Assembly: GCA_023434325.1 (NCBI GenBank)
Contig: JAEYSX010000001.1
Coordinates: forward strand, 124,001 to 188,000
DNA from: Candidatus Parcubacteria bacterium
GTDB taxonomy: Bacteria > Patescibacteriota > Saccharimonadia > Saccharimonadales > UBA4665
DNA: 64,000 bases
Direction of reading: 5' to 3'
Shown here in pieces: positions 51,019 through 60,279 of the stretch (position 1 is the first letter of the stretch; the number at the start of each line of letters is the position of its first letter). A program made the translations under genes and the position numbers. The notes under the pieces are model-generated. The model was not told the DNA's origin. It searched no databases and saw nothing but the letters and a program-made list of their open reading frames with translations.

Positions 51019-53598
51019 ATGAGTAAAAAAGTCCGAAGGCTGTTTGAGGGTTTTCAGCCGAAACATTACAACCTCGTTATCGATCCTAACCGCGACACCA
51101 TGCGCATCAGCGGCACCGTCACTATCACCGGTCGTAAAGCCGGACGGCCAAGCCAGCGCCTGACATTCCACCAAAACGGACTCAAAATTACAAACGCAAC
51201 CATCGTCAAAAACGACAAAAAGGGCGAATACGAGATCCCGGTCGCCCGCGTCAACCTACAAAACAGCTTTGACGAGGTGCGCCTACACACCGATGAAATG
51301 TTGTACCCGGGCGATTACACGGTAACCATGGAGTATGAAGGCAACATTACCCGCCCGATGGACGGCGTGTACCCCTGCTTCTTTACGCACGACGGCAAAG
51401 AAAAAATGTTAATTGCCACGCAGTTCGAGAGTCACCACGCCCGCGACGCTTTTCCGTGCATCGACGAACCCGAAGCCAAAGCCACCTTTGACCTTACCCT
51501 TATCTCGCCCAAGGGCGAAACCGCGCTGGCAAACACGCCAGTCAAATCGCAAAAGACTGAGGGCGATAAGCTAATTACGACATTTGAGACCACACCCATC
51601 ATGTCTACCTACCTCTTGGCGTTCGTCTACGGCGAACTAGGCTACAAAGAGGCCACCAGCAAGCGCGGCGTTGTTGTGCGCGCATACGCCACACCCGACA
51701 ACGTCAAGCACCTGGACTACGCCGTCGACTACGGCGCAAAATGCCTGGACTTTTACGAAGAATACTTTGATATCCCTTACCCGCTTGCCAAGTGCGACAT
51801 GGTCGCCCTGCCCGACTTTTCGAGCGGCGCCATGGAAAACTGGGGGCTCATTACCTACCGCGAGCAAGCGTTACTGTACGACGAGGCCAACTCGTCACTG
51901 CCAATGAAGCAGTACGTAGCCTTGGTAATCTCGCACGAGTTGACTCACCAGTGGTTTGGCAACCTCGTTACGATGCGCTGGTGGACCGACCTCTGGCTGA
52001 ACGAGGGTTTTGCCAGTTGGATGGAGTACCTGGCGCTGGATCACTTCTTTCCAGAGTGGCAAATGTGGATGCAATTTACGGTGGACGAACAGCAAATCGC
52101 ACTCAAATTGGACGCCCTTGCCAACACGCACCCTATCCAGGCACCGATCAATAACCCCGACGAGATCCGCACTATTTTTGACGCGATCAGCTACAACAAG
52201 GGCGCGAGCAGCATTCAGATGCTCGAGCGCTTCTTGGGCGCAGAGACCTTCCGTGACGGTCTGCGCTACTACCTCAAAAAACACAGCTACGGCAACACCG
52301 ATACCAGTGACCTATGGCAAGCGCTCGAGGACATCTCGGGCAAGCCTGTCAAAGAGTTTATGAGCGCATGGACCGAACAAGCAGGATTCCCGCTGGTGCG
52401 CGCCCACATAACTGACACCGAGGCACACCTCTCACAAGAGCAGTTCCTGCTTAACCCACTCGAGCGCGACAAAGCCAGCGAGCCGCTAGTGCGAACGCTC
52501 TGGCCGGTCGCCCTGCAAGAAGACCAAGGACTGCCCGAGCTGTTTGATCAACCGGACGCGACCTACGAACTGTCGGGCAACACGCCAGTTATTAAGCTCA
52601 ACCGGGGCCAAAGCAGCTTCTTCCGAGCTACCTACAACGCCAGCCACCTCGAGAAATTAGGCCAAGAAGTCACAAAGGGCACGCTATCGCCGCTCGACCG
52701 CTTAGGACTGCTGAGCGACGCGTTCGAGACAGCCAAAGCCGGCTACAGCGACACAGCCACAGCGCTCCACCTACTCGAGTCATACCGAGGCGAAGATAAC
52801 AGCGCCGTATGGGACATTATCGCCGCCAACCTCGGCGCCCTTCGTAGCACCATGGACGACAACGAACTGCGCGAAGATATGAAGCCCTACGTCCGCAAAC
52901 TCGTATCCGCTCAGCTCGCACGTCTGGGATGGGAGGAAATCGAAGGCGAAAGCAGCTTCGACAAATTGCTGCGCCCAACCATCCTCGGCCTTGCGTCAGG
53001 CGCCGACGAGACCAGCGTTGTCGACGAAGCCCTGCGCCGTTTTAACGCCATGACCAAGCCAGAAGACCTCAACCCCGACCTGCGCGGCGTGATCTACGGC
53101 ACGGCGGCTCGCAAGGGCAACGCGGCTACCTTTGACAAGTTACTCCGCATGCACAACGAAAGCACCTCGAGCGAAGAGCGTATGACATTGGCCGGCGCGC
53201 TCACCAGCTTTGAGCAACCCAACCTCATCCAGCGTGCGCTCGACGCCATCGACAGCAAAGATGTCCGCCTGCAAGATACCACATTCTGGATCGTCTACAG
53301 CCTGGGCAACCGCCATGCAAAGGTCGCCACCTGGAAATGGATTGTCGCTCACTGGCCATGGCTCGAAGAAAACTTTGCGAACGACCTCTCGTTCTCACGC
53401 ATGCCTGTGTACGTGGGCCGCGCCTTTAGCGACGCAAGCTTCTTGCCGGAGTACAAAAAATTCTTCGAATCCGTCATGTCACCGCTGCTAGAGCGCAGCT
53501 ACAAACAAGGTATCGAGATGATTGAATGGCAGTCCGAGTGGAAAAAGCGCGACCTTGCCACCATCAAGGCCTTCTTTGCGCAAAAGAAACAGGGATAA
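51019..53598 (+). CDS. pepN: Aminopeptidase N (M1 family)
   Basis: Zinc aminopeptidase releasing N-terminal residues from peptides, useful to an amino-acid auxotroph. GAMEN is at 270-274, HELTH (HExxH) at 306-310 and the third ligand E329 in NEGFASW. The C-terminal ERAP1-like helical domain completes 859 residues. No signal peptide, so cytoplasmic. An extended TGG-TAGAAT (51004-51009) ends 9 nt before the ATG (leaderless). Confidence 0.97.
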   Translation: MSKKVRRLFEGFQPKHYNLVIDPNRDTMRISGTVTITGRKAGRPSQRLTFHQNGLKITNATIVKNDKKGEYEIPVARVNLQNSFDEVRLHTDEMLYPGDYTVTMEYEGNITRPMDGVYPCFFTHDGKEKMLIATQFESHHARDAFPCIDEPEAKATFDLTLISPKGETALANTPVKSQKTEGDKLITTFETTPIMSTYLLAFVYGELGYKEATSKRGVVVRAYATPDNVKHLDYAVDYGAKCLDFYEEYFDIPYPLAKCDMVALPDFSSGAMENWGLITYREQALLYDEANSSLPMKQYVALVISHELTHQWFGNLVTMRWWTDLWLNEGFASWMEYLALDHFFPEWQMWMQFTVDEQQIALKLDALANTHPIQAPINNPDEIRTIFDAISYNKGASSIQMLERFLGAETFRDGLRYYLKKHSYGNTDTSDLWQALEDISGKPVKEFMSAWTEQAGFPLVRAHITDTEAHLSQEQFLLNPLERDKASEPLVRTLWPVALQEDQGLPELFDQPDATYELSGNTPVIKLNRGQSSFFRATYNASHLEKLGQEVTKGTLSPLDRLGLLSDAFETAKAGYSDTATALHLLESYRGEDNSAVWDIIAANLGALRSTMDDNELREDMKPYVRKLVSAQLARLGWEEIEGESSFDKLLRPTILGLASGADETSVVDEALRRFNAMTKPEDLNPDLRGVIYGTAARKGNAATFDKLLRMHNESTSSEERMTLAGALTSFEQPNLIQRALDAIDSKDVRLQDTTFWIVYSLGNRHAKVATWKWIVAHWPWLEENFANDLSFSRMPVYVGRAFSDASFLPEYKKFFESVMSPLLERSYKQGIEMIEWQSEWKKRDLATIKAFFAQKKQG

Positions 53599-53607
53599 AA
53601 GACCAAC

Positions 53608-54078
53608 ATGTTTAACCACGAACCGCCCGATTATGACTGTCCGTTTTGCGCGCTCGTCGATGGCGATGGCGACGAATACACCTCGCCGAACGATATCGTC
53701 TATAAAAACGAGCACGCTACCGCATACATCGCCCCTAAATGGTGGAAGAACAACCCCGGCCATGTCTTGATTATTCCAAACGAGCATTACGAAAACCTGT
53801 ACGACCTGCCCGACGATACGCTACTAGAGGTATATAAAGTCGTCAAAAAGATTGCTATTGCCATTCGCGCAACGTATCCGGGTGTCGAAGGTACATCTAC
53901 GCGCCAGCACAACGAGCCCGCTGGCAATCAGGCCGTGTGGCACTTTCACGCGCATGTCTTTCCACGCTACCCCAACGACAAGCTATACCAAAACCACGAC
54001 GACAAGCGCTTTACCACTGCAGAGGAGCGACTGCCCTATATCCAGAAGCTGCGCGACTATTTTGCCGCGCAGCAGTAG
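53608..54078 (+). CDS. HIT family nucleotide hydrolase/transferase
   Basis: HIT proteins act on nucleoside-phosphoramidates or dinucleotides. The histidine triad reads H112-F-H114-A-H116-V (VWHFHAHVFPRYP), with GHVLIIPNEHYEN earlier. The N-terminal C11-x2-C14 (CPFCAL) is a metal-binding motif of many HIT proteins. 156 residues. It starts 9 nt after pepN. Confidence 0.93.
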   Translation: MFNHEPPDYDCPFCALVDGDGDEYTSPNDIVYKNEHATAYIAPKWWKNNPGHVLIIPNEHYENLYDLPDDTLLEVYKVVKKIAIAIRATYPGVEGTSTRQHNEPAGNQAVWHFHAHVFPRYPNDKLYQNHDDKRFTTAEERLPYIQKLRDYFAAQQ

Positions 54079-54095
54079 ACAAGCTGTCCGCACGG

Positions 54096-54437
54096 CTACA
54101 AGTCTTCTACAAACTCGGTCACCTCAAAATCCGGCCCGAATAGCTCTATCGCGCAGAGCTGATACTCGCCTGTCCATTTAAAAAAATGTACCCACGCATT
54201 GGCGGCGCGCTGCATTTGCTGTAACTTTTTGGGCGTAATGTAATCCAGTCCGCCGCCTTGATTGTGGGTGCGGCGGTACTTAACCTCGCAAAAATAAACG
54301 ACGCCGCCACGCTGCGCAATCACATCTATCTCGCAAAACTTGGTGCGCCAGTTTTGATCGACAACGGCATAGCCCTTGCTACGCAAATACTCGGCGGCCA
54401 CCCCCTCCGCCTGACGGCCGGTGTCAAACGTCGTCAT
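54096..54437 (-). CDS. yraN: UPF0102 / YraN family endonuclease-like protein
   Basis: GRQAEGVAAEYLRSKGYAVV, CEIDVIAQRGGVVYFCEVKY and KLQQMQRAANAWV match the UPF0102 family, a restriction-endonuclease-like fold (D and ExK residues in EIDVI and CEVKYR). Function is not known. It overlaps rnhB by ATGA, an arrangement seen in many genomes. 113 residues. Confidence 0.92.
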   Translation of the reverse strand: MTTFDTGRQAEGVAAEYLRSKGYAVVDQNWRTKFCEIDVIAQRGGVVYFCEVKYRRTHNQGGGLDYITPKKLQQMQRAANAWVHFFKWTGEYQLCAIELFGPDFEVTEFVEDL

Positions 54438-54988
54438 GTCGTCAGCATCCGAATCGGCTTAAAACTTTGGCGATGCAGCTCCGTAACGCCCAATAGCTTG
54501 AGCGCTGCACTGTGAGCTGCCGTGCCATAACCCACATGTTTCTCAAAGCCGTATCCTGGGAAGCGTAGCGCCGCATCGGCCATAAACTTGTCTCGCGCCA
54601 CCTTGGCGATGATACTTGCCGCGCTGACAGCCGGCACCAGGTTATCGGCGCCAATAACCGCAGAACTTCTGGGGTCATCCGCAAAATAATTATAATCGCC
54701 ATCCACAACAATCTGCTCGCAAGGATGCGTAACGGCGGCCACCGCCCGCTCCATCGCCAGGCGCACTGCCTCTGTCAAGCCAATGCGGTCGATCTCTTCG
54801 GCTGGAACCCAACCGATACCAAAGCCCAGCGCCGCGATGCGGATCTCGGCATCCAGCCTTTCGCGCTGCTTTTTGGATAACTTCTTAGAATCTTTAAGTC
54901 CAAGGATGGGTTCGCCAAGCACGACGGCGCCAGCCACCACCGGCCCTGCCCAACAACCTCTGCCAACCTCGTCTATCCCCAAAATCAT
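54434..54988 (-). CDS. rnhB: Ribonuclease HII
   Basis: Removes ribonucleotides from RNA/DNA hybrids. GIDEVGRGCWAGPVVAGAVV (D6, E7 the metal ligands) and the C-terminal GYGTAAHSAALKLLG are typical. 184 residues is slightly short. TAGACT (54995-55000) is 6 nt before the ATG, so it is leaderless. Confidence 0.96.
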   Translation of the reverse strand: MILGIDEVGRGCWAGPVVAGAVVLGEPILGLKDSKKLSKKQRERLDAEIRIAALGFGIGWVPAEEIDRIGLTEAVRLAMERAVAAVTHPCEQIVVDGDYNYFADDPRSSAVIGADNLVPAVSAASIIAKVARDKFMADAALRFPGYGFEKHVGYGTAAHSAALKLLGVTELHRQSFKPIRMLTT

Positions 54989-55050
54989 GTACCTAGTCTA
55001 TCACGGGCAGGCTGGCAAAATGTCATAACTGCCCAGCAAGACTGGCAAAT

Positions 55051-55080
55051 ACAAAAGAGGACTTCCGTAGAAGTCCTCTG
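55051..55080 (-). terminator. Rho-independent terminator after rplS
   Basis: A perfect 10-bp stem, AGAGGACTTC (55056-55065), loop CGTA and GAAGTCCTCT (55070-55079), is followed on the minus strand by TTTTG. Confidence 0.92.
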
Positions 55081-55098
55081 ATTGACGTATTTAACCGA

Positions 55099-55620
55099 CT
55101 ACTCGGCTTTGTCGTGGCTTGCGGTTGCAGCCTTGAACTTAGCCTCTTGCTCGGCTTCTTCTGCAGCCTTCTTAGCGGCCTCAGCCTCTGCTTCTGCAGC
55201 CTTTTCGGCAGCGAGCTTAGCGGCTTCTTCTTCGGCCTTAAGGTCGCGAACTTCGTTTACAGCCTGGCGGTCAAAGTCGACACCGGTCAAACGAGCCTTC
55301 TTACCGGTCAGTTCACGCATGTAGCTCAGGTAGTTGCGGCGAACCTTGCTACGCTTGGTAACCTCAACCTTAAGCACGAGTGGGCTGTGCATCAAAAAGC
55401 TCTTCTCTACACCGATACCGCTGGCGATACGGCGAACGGTGATACGGTTGGTGTGTGTACCCTTACGGTCGGTACGGATAACCATACCTTGGAACACCTG
55501 AACGCGCTCTTTGTTGCCTTCGCGGATCTTTTGGTGGACTTTAACAGTGTCGCCGCTCTTTACGTCGACAACGGCGCCCTTCTTAAACTTCTCTTCAATT
55601 TTTTGAATAACAGATTGCAT
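55099..55620 (-). CDS. rplS: 50S ribosomal protein L19 with Ala/Glu-rich C-terminal tail
   Basis: L19 lies at the 30S-50S interface. The core (FKKGAVVDVKSGDTVKVHQK, GMVIRTDRKGTHTNRITVRR, LYYLR-like NYLSYMRELTGKKARLTG) is followed by a charged tail of about 50 residues (EEEAAKLAAEKAAEAEAEAA). 173 residues against a usual 115. The promoter is TTGAGT (55681-55686), 17 nt, TATACT (55658-55663). Confidence 0.97.
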   Translation of the reverse strand: MQSVIQKIEEKFKKGAVVDVKSGDTVKVHQKIREGNKERVQVFQGMVIRTDRKGTHTNRITVRRIASGIGVEKSFLMHSPLVLKVEVTKRSKVRRNYLSYMRELTGKKARLTGVDFDRQAVNEVRDLKAEEEAAKLAAEKAAEAEAEAAKKAAEEAEQEAKFKAATASHDKAE

Positions 55621-55739
55621 ACCTAATTAAACCTCTGTGATATTTCGCTTTTTTTTGAGTATAGCACACCAGTTGACAATACTCAAGATTGTGATTTATA
55701 TCGCAGCGCTAAGGTGGTGCCCTCTTATATTATGTGTTT

Positions 55740-56309
55740 ATGACAACACCAGAGAGAGGCTTCGCCCCAAACCACAACATTACTGACCCTACTAACGACG
55801 GCCGAAAACTGACCACGAGAGCAAAAGTGGCAACCGCCACAGCCGTACTGGCCACCCTAACTGCAATCGCAGGTTGCACCTGGATGAGCAACAACTCTGA
55901 ATCCAACCCTAGTTCATCGGCACAGGGCTCTAACCGAGGTGGACAAGGGGGCGAATCGCGAGAACTCGTCCCTAGAGACGGGTTCTTAAATGTAAAGTGC
56001 GTAGCAGACCCACCCAATCGCTGGACTAGCGTCCCACATCAGACCGACTTCGAGCTGACTGCCGAGCGGTTAGGTGGTGCCAGCATCGATGCAGTCAAAA
56101 AGGGCGCTTACGTTCCCACTACCTGTGATTCACCTGTGCCATGGGGACAGGTCATGACAAACCGCGCCGTTCAGATAGAGGGAATGGGCGAACAAGGGTT
56201 TAGCGAAACCTGCCTGATACTCGACAGCGTATACCCTTTTCAACCGGGTTCAGATGGCGCAAAACACCCCATTGTTGCCTGCCCACAATTAACCGACTTT
56301 ATCCGATAA
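55740..56309 (+). CDS. Predicted lipoprotein with delayed lipobox (189 aa)
   Basis: Unrecognised. The signal segment starts late: about 30 polar residues precede a hydrophobic run (ATATAVLATLTAIAGC) ending in a lipobox-like LTAIAGC (C46). A Ser/Asn/Gly-rich linker and an extracellular domain with four Cys (about C87, C129, C158 and C180) follow. Start ATG at 55740 is 6 nt after TATTAT (55728-55733); a GTG 2 codons upstream is inside the box. Surface role likely. Confidence 0.7.
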   Translation: MTTPERGFAPNHNITDPTNDGRKLTTRAKVATATAVLATLTAIAGCTWMSNNSESNPSSSAQGSNRGGQGGESRELVPRDGFLNVKCVADPPNRWTSVPHQTDFELTAERLGGASIDAVKKGAYVPTTCDSPVPWGQVMTNRAVQIEGMGEQGFSETCLILDSVYPFQPGSDGAKHPIVACPQLTDFIR

Positions 56310-56356
56310 AGTAAATACTGCGGACAAACGGGTGTTCTATCTGTACAATCTAAGGT

Positions 56357-57490
56357 ATGGATTATAGCAACGAGGCGCTGCGCCGTCACAAAGAACTGCG
56401 CGGCAAGATAGAACTACACTTAAAAGATACTTTAGATAGCCGCGAGAAGCTGGGCGTGTACTACACGCCGGGCGTAGGCGCAGTCAGCAGCTACGTAGCC
56501 GATCACCCCGATGAGGCCCGCGAATACACGTGGCTCAACAACAGCGTGGCGGTTATTAGCGACGGCTCTGCCGTCTTGGGACTCGGCAACATTGGCCCAT
56601 ACGGTGCCCTGCCAGTGATGGAGGGCAAATGCATGCTCTTTAAGCACTTTGCCGACATCGACGCCGTCCCGGTTGTACTCAACGTACATTCGGCGGACGA
56701 AATAGTGGCGACGGTAAAGGCGATGGCGCCCAGCTTTGGGGGCATCAATCTAGAGGACATCGCCGCCCCTATATGCTTTGAGGTAGAAGAACGCCTGAAA
56801 GCCGAACTTCCCATTCCTGTCTTTCATGACGACCAGCACGGCACAGCTATTGTGACTCTTGCCGGACTTATTAACGCCATGAAGATCACCGGGCGCAACC
56901 TCCGGGATGCCAAGATCGTCATAGCGGGCGCTGGCGCGGCCGGAACTGCGATTATTCGACTCCTGCACCGATACGCCCAACCCCGGATGTTTGTCGTAGA
57001 CAGCAAAGGCATTATCAGCGCCAACCGCACCGATCTCAACGACGAAAAGAAAAAGCTTCTAGAATTTAGTAATATATCCGGCATTGACGGATCGCTCGAG
57101 GACATAATCGAGGGCGCGGACGTATTTATTGGCGTCTCGCAGCCTGGCCTGCTGACCCGGGACATGGTGCGCTCGATGGATAAAAACGCCATCATCTTTG
57201 CGATGGCCAACCCTGTTCCCGAGATTATGCCCGATGAAGCTAAAGCTGCAGGTGCGGCGATTGTCGCCACCGGCCGCAGCGACTTTCCGAATCAGGTTAA
57301 CAACGCACTGGCCTTCCCGGGCATTTTCCGCGGCGCGCTGGATAACCATGTGCGCATGATAACGGACGAGCATAAGATCGCCGCCGCCGAAGTCATCGCG
57401 TCACTCGTCGAGGAGCCCGACGCCGACAACATCATACCGTCTGTGTTGGATCCTCGACTGGTTCCCTCTATCGCAAAGGTGATCGTTTAG
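56357..57490 (+). CDS. NAD(P)-dependent malic enzyme
   Basis: Converts malate to pyruvate with CO2 release. GVYYTPGVGAVSSYV, GLGNIGPYGALPVMEGKCML, DDQHGTAIV and the nucleotide-binding IVIAGAGAAGTAIIRLL are family landmarks, with AMANPVPEIMPDEA and FPNQVNNALAFPGIFRG. 377 residues, the short bacterial form. TACAAT (56344-56349) is 7 nt before the ATG. Confidence 0.96.
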   Translation: MDYSNEALRRHKELRGKIELHLKDTLDSREKLGVYYTPGVGAVSSYVADHPDEAREYTWLNNSVAVISDGSAVLGLGNIGPYGALPVMEGKCMLFKHFADIDAVPVVLNVHSADEIVATVKAMAPSFGGINLEDIAAPICFEVEERLKAELPIPVFHDDQHGTAIVTLAGLINAMKITGRNLRDAKIVIAGAGAAGTAIIRLLHRYAQPRMFVVDSKGIISANRTDLNDEKKKLLEFSNISGIDGSLEDIIEGADVFIGVSQPGLLTRDMVRSMDKNAIIFAMANPVPEIMPDEAKAAGAAIVATGRSDFPNQVNNALAFPGIFRGALDNHVRMITDEHKIAAAEVIASLVEEPDADNIIPSVLDPRLVPSIAKVIV

Positions 57491-57525
57491 CGCTTTACTA
57501 CAAGAACTTCCGCTCAACAGTCATA

Positions 57526-57562
57526 AAACAGCGCGGCATCATACGAGAGCCGCGTTGTTTTT
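57526..57562 (+). terminator. Terminator after the malic enzyme gene
   Basis: CGCGGC (57532-57537) pairs with GCCGCG (57549-57554), extended by AACA/TTGTT with a bulge, and is followed by TTTTTAT. The spacer to 57653 has no gene. Confidence 0.8.
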
Positions 57563-57653
57563 ATATGCATATCTCATTAAGTACGACCATCCTGTTACGC
57601 GCGAGCATATCTCAAAGAAATTCTGTGCAACCTGCTGAGAGTAAATGACAAAC

Positions 57654-59249
57654 CTAGCCGACGACGCGGTAGACTTCTTCGATACTGGTAACGCCCGCGC
57701 AAGCCTTCAGGACACCGTCCTGAAGCATGGTGACCATCCCTTCTTCGACAGCCTTCTTCTCGAGAGCCTCGGTCGTAATTTGTCCGGGCGGCAACTTGAG
57801 CAATTGCTGTATGCCGGGTGTCATTTGCAGCTGTTCGCGGAGCGGCATCTGGCCGGTAAAGCCAAACGGATTATTGGCGCTGGGCTTAGGTCGATACAAC
57901 GTCACCGCATGGACATCGGGCCGAGCGACGCCGGGCGGCAACGTATCAATGACCTGTGCAAGCCGTGCCTTAAGCGCATCGTCGGGTTTATACGGCTGCT
58001 TCGTGTCGTCGTCCAGCACCCGCACCAAACGCTGCGCCATAATCAGGCGTATCGCGGATGCAAACAATGGATTTACCCCAACAAAATCAACCATACGAGT
58101 AAGCGCCGCGGCGGCAGAAGACGCGTGGAACGTGCTCATCACCAAGTGACCGGTCAGTGCGGCTTGTAGCGCGGTCTTGGCCGTGTCTTGGTCGCGGATT
58201 TCGCCCACCATAACGGCATCGGGGTCCAAACGGAGCACCGCACGGAGCCGCTCGGCAAAGCCGTTGGTGTCGCGATCGCCCTGCACCGGAATCTGCACTA
58301 CTCCGGGCAAAAAGTATTCTATCGGATCCTCTAGGGTAATCGTCTTACGGTCGTCGGTGTTGAGCGTATTAAGGAGCGAATATACCGTCGTGGTCTTGCC
58401 CGATCCTGTTGGCCCTACAATAAGCACCATACCGCTCGGGTGACTAATAATGTCGTCGACCACCTTGCGCTCGGGTTCACTCAGCGAAAGCTTGTCGAGG
58501 CTAAGCATCTCCATGTTAAGCGTAAATAAACGCATCACGACATCTTGCCCGTGAGCAGTCGGCACCATCTCCACGCGCAAGTTTACCGTAACTTCTTCTT
58601 CTGTCGCCAACTGATACTGCTTATTTATGTGGCCGGTCTGGGGATTCTGGTCGCTCGTAGACAGATTGGATGCGCTTGCGATAACCGACAACAAATGACG
58701 ATATTTCATACTGCTCACCCACGCGATCACATGCAATACGCCGTCGACACGAAAGCGCACACGTACTTTCTCTTCTTGGTTTTCGAGGTGAATATCCGAA
58801 GCCTTCAGGCGATACGCCTGTTGTACCAGATATGCCAGCACGTCATCCGGGCGAACCATCGAAATAGTCTCGGAAATATTCTCTATAAACTCCGTGTCAT
58901 TGGCGTCACCAAGCGCTATGTCCTGATATTGGACCCGCTTTGGCGGGTCGTACAACCGCATGTAGTCTTTGTACCCGGAGTCCGAAATAATGGCAAACTT
59001 GAGCCTCGCATCCTGAAACCGCTGCACAAGATTATGCAGCACTTGTTGCGGCGTGGTGGTCGTAATACCAAATACGATCGAGCCCTTTTCGGCGTGAATT
59101 GGAATCACCCGAAACTTGTACAGCTCATCAAGCGAAAGATAATCGCGATACAACGGCTTTTCGAGCATGGCAAAAGTATCGATATAATCGAACCCTAGTA
59201 CCTGCGCCCGCCGTTGCGTCGTTTGCTCTTCGATCCTGCGCGCATCCAT
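57654..59249 (-). CDS. pilB: Type IV pilus assembly ATPase PilB (GspE family), zinc motif lost
   Basis: Drives pilus extension. MshEN-like N-terminal domain, RVRFRVDGVLHVIAW, Walker A GPTGSGKTTTVYSLL, Asp box DPIEYFLPGV, Walker B VGEIRDQDTAKTALQ and H-box HLVMSTFHASSAAAAL. The C-terminal zinc tetracysteine (CxxC...CxxC after RLVRxL) reads RLVRVLDDDTKQPY...PKPSANNPFGFTGQ with no cysteines. 531 residues. TATACT (59258-59263) is 8 nt before the ATG. Confidence 0.95.
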   Translation of the reverse strand: MDARRIEEQTTQRRAQVLGFDYIDTFAMLEKPLYRDYLSLDELYKFRVIPIHAEKGSIVFGITTTTPQQVLHNLVQRFQDARLKFAIISDSGYKDYMRLYDPPKRVQYQDIALGDANDTEFIENISETISMVRPDDVLAYLVQQAYRLKASDIHLENQEEKVRVRFRVDGVLHVIAWVSSMKYRHLLSVIASASNLSTSDQNPQTGHINKQYQLATEEEVTVNLRVEMVPTAHGQDVVMRLFTLNMEMLSLDKLSLSEPERKVVDDIISHPSGMVLIVGPTGSGKTTTVYSLLNTLNTDDRKTITLEDPIEYFLPGVVQIPVQGDRDTNGFAERLRAVLRLDPDAVMVGEIRDQDTAKTALQAALTGHLVMSTFHASSAAAALTRMVDFVGVNPLFASAIRLIMAQRLVRVLDDDTKQPYKPDDALKARLAQVIDTLPPGVARPDVHAVTLYRPKPSANNPFGFTGQMPLREQLQMTPGIQQLLKLPPGQITTEALEKKAVEEGMVTMLQDGVLKACAGVTSIEEVYRVVG

Positions 59250-59376
59250 ATAGCAAAAGTATACAGTCCGGATTCGTTAACCACAACCATTTTGGATCAC
59301 GGGTATACACAGGGCGCGACAAACTCCAACCCAACGCTAGATCGAGGTACAGCCATAGAGGCCTTACTGGTAGCAA

Positions 59377-60261
59377 TTACGAATTGAGTTTGGCAAAAAT
59401 CGTCTTGGCAAAATCGGCGATCGGCGCGGGGCTGCCGCTACCCTGTCCGAGGATTGCAACAACGTACTCTCGGCCATTGGGCAAGGTCATGATGCCTACA
59501 TCGTGATAGTTGGATTGCTCGTTCCAACCGACTTTTGTCTCCCAGGTCGCCTCTGGTGCGCCTGTGGCGAGCCCCCGACGATATTTGTCTGGCTGCACGC
59601 GCATGGCGTCGCGCAAGAATGCGGTATTTTGGGCGTGGAGATCGCGACCCTCGACGATGTACTGCAATATCAAAGCACTGTCGGCTGCAGTCGTAGTGAT
59701 GCCGGCAAATATGGTGTTACGGATCCCCATCTCGGCCACACGCTCGCGGAGCCTCTGCTGCCCCATCTCGGCCATCATAGCCTCTCCGCATGGACTGTCC
59801 GACTCGCGGATCATCTTGTCGACGCACTGTTTTTTGGTTTGACCGGCTATGAGTATCTCGTTAGGATCTTGCGCGCCGGACTCAAAATCAACCAGTGCAA
59901 GATACGCGACAAATAGCTTGTACAAACTGGCGGCAAACATCGGCCTGTCTGCCTCGCGCGTGGCGATGACCTGCTTGTTTGCAGGGTCGTACACCACAAT
60001 ACTGTACTCGGCGCGCTGAGCAGCAGCCCATTCGTCAACAACTGGCTGCAAATCCACGAGGGCAGGCTTGGCAGGCTCTTTGGTATCATCTGTCGTATTG
60101 CTTACAGGATCGGTCTGTGGTTGATTATCTTTCTGCGTCGCCTTTGTATAGAGTGCAAATGCGCCAACCAAGAAGATCACAATAACCAAAACAGCAATTA
60201 CCATTGGCTTACGATAACGCTTCTTGTTTTGCGCGTACGGACGTTGGTAGGTGTTCATCAT
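59377..60261 (-). CDS. Membrane-anchored serine hydrolase of the class A beta-lactamase fold
   Basis: One N-terminal membrane segment (about residues 20-38, MVIAVLVIVIFLVGAFALY), a Thr/Asp/Pro-rich linker and a serine hydrolase domain: S112-x-x-K115 (ASLYKLF), S154-D-S (RESDSPCGEAM, in place of SDN) and K243-V-G (ETKVGWNEQ, in place of KTG). This fits beta-lactamase2-type peptidoglycan peptidases. Antibiotic resistance should not be assumed. GGAGGA lies 9 nt before the ATG. Confidence 0.85.
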   Translation of the reverse strand: MMNTYQRPYAQNKKRYRKPMVIAVLVIVIFLVGAFALYTKATQKDNQPQTDPVSNTTDDTKEPAKPALVDLQPVVDEWAAAQRAEYSIVVYDPANKQVIATREADRPMFAASLYKLFVAYLALVDFESGAQDPNEILIAGQTKKQCVDKMIRESDSPCGEAMMAEMGQQRLRERVAEMGIRNTIFAGITTTAADSALILQYIVEGRDLHAQNTAFLRDAMRVQPDKYRRGLATGAPEATWETKVGWNEQSNYHDVGIMTLPNGREYVVAILGQGSGSPAPIADFAKTIFAKLNS

Positions 60262-60279
60262 TGCAGCAGTTCCTCCGTA

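Noticed and set aside
59377..60261. Antibiotic-resistance beta-lactamase
   Set aside because: The SDN and KTG motifs are altered and the protein is membrane anchored; a cell-wall peptidase or unrelated serine hydrolase is as likely.
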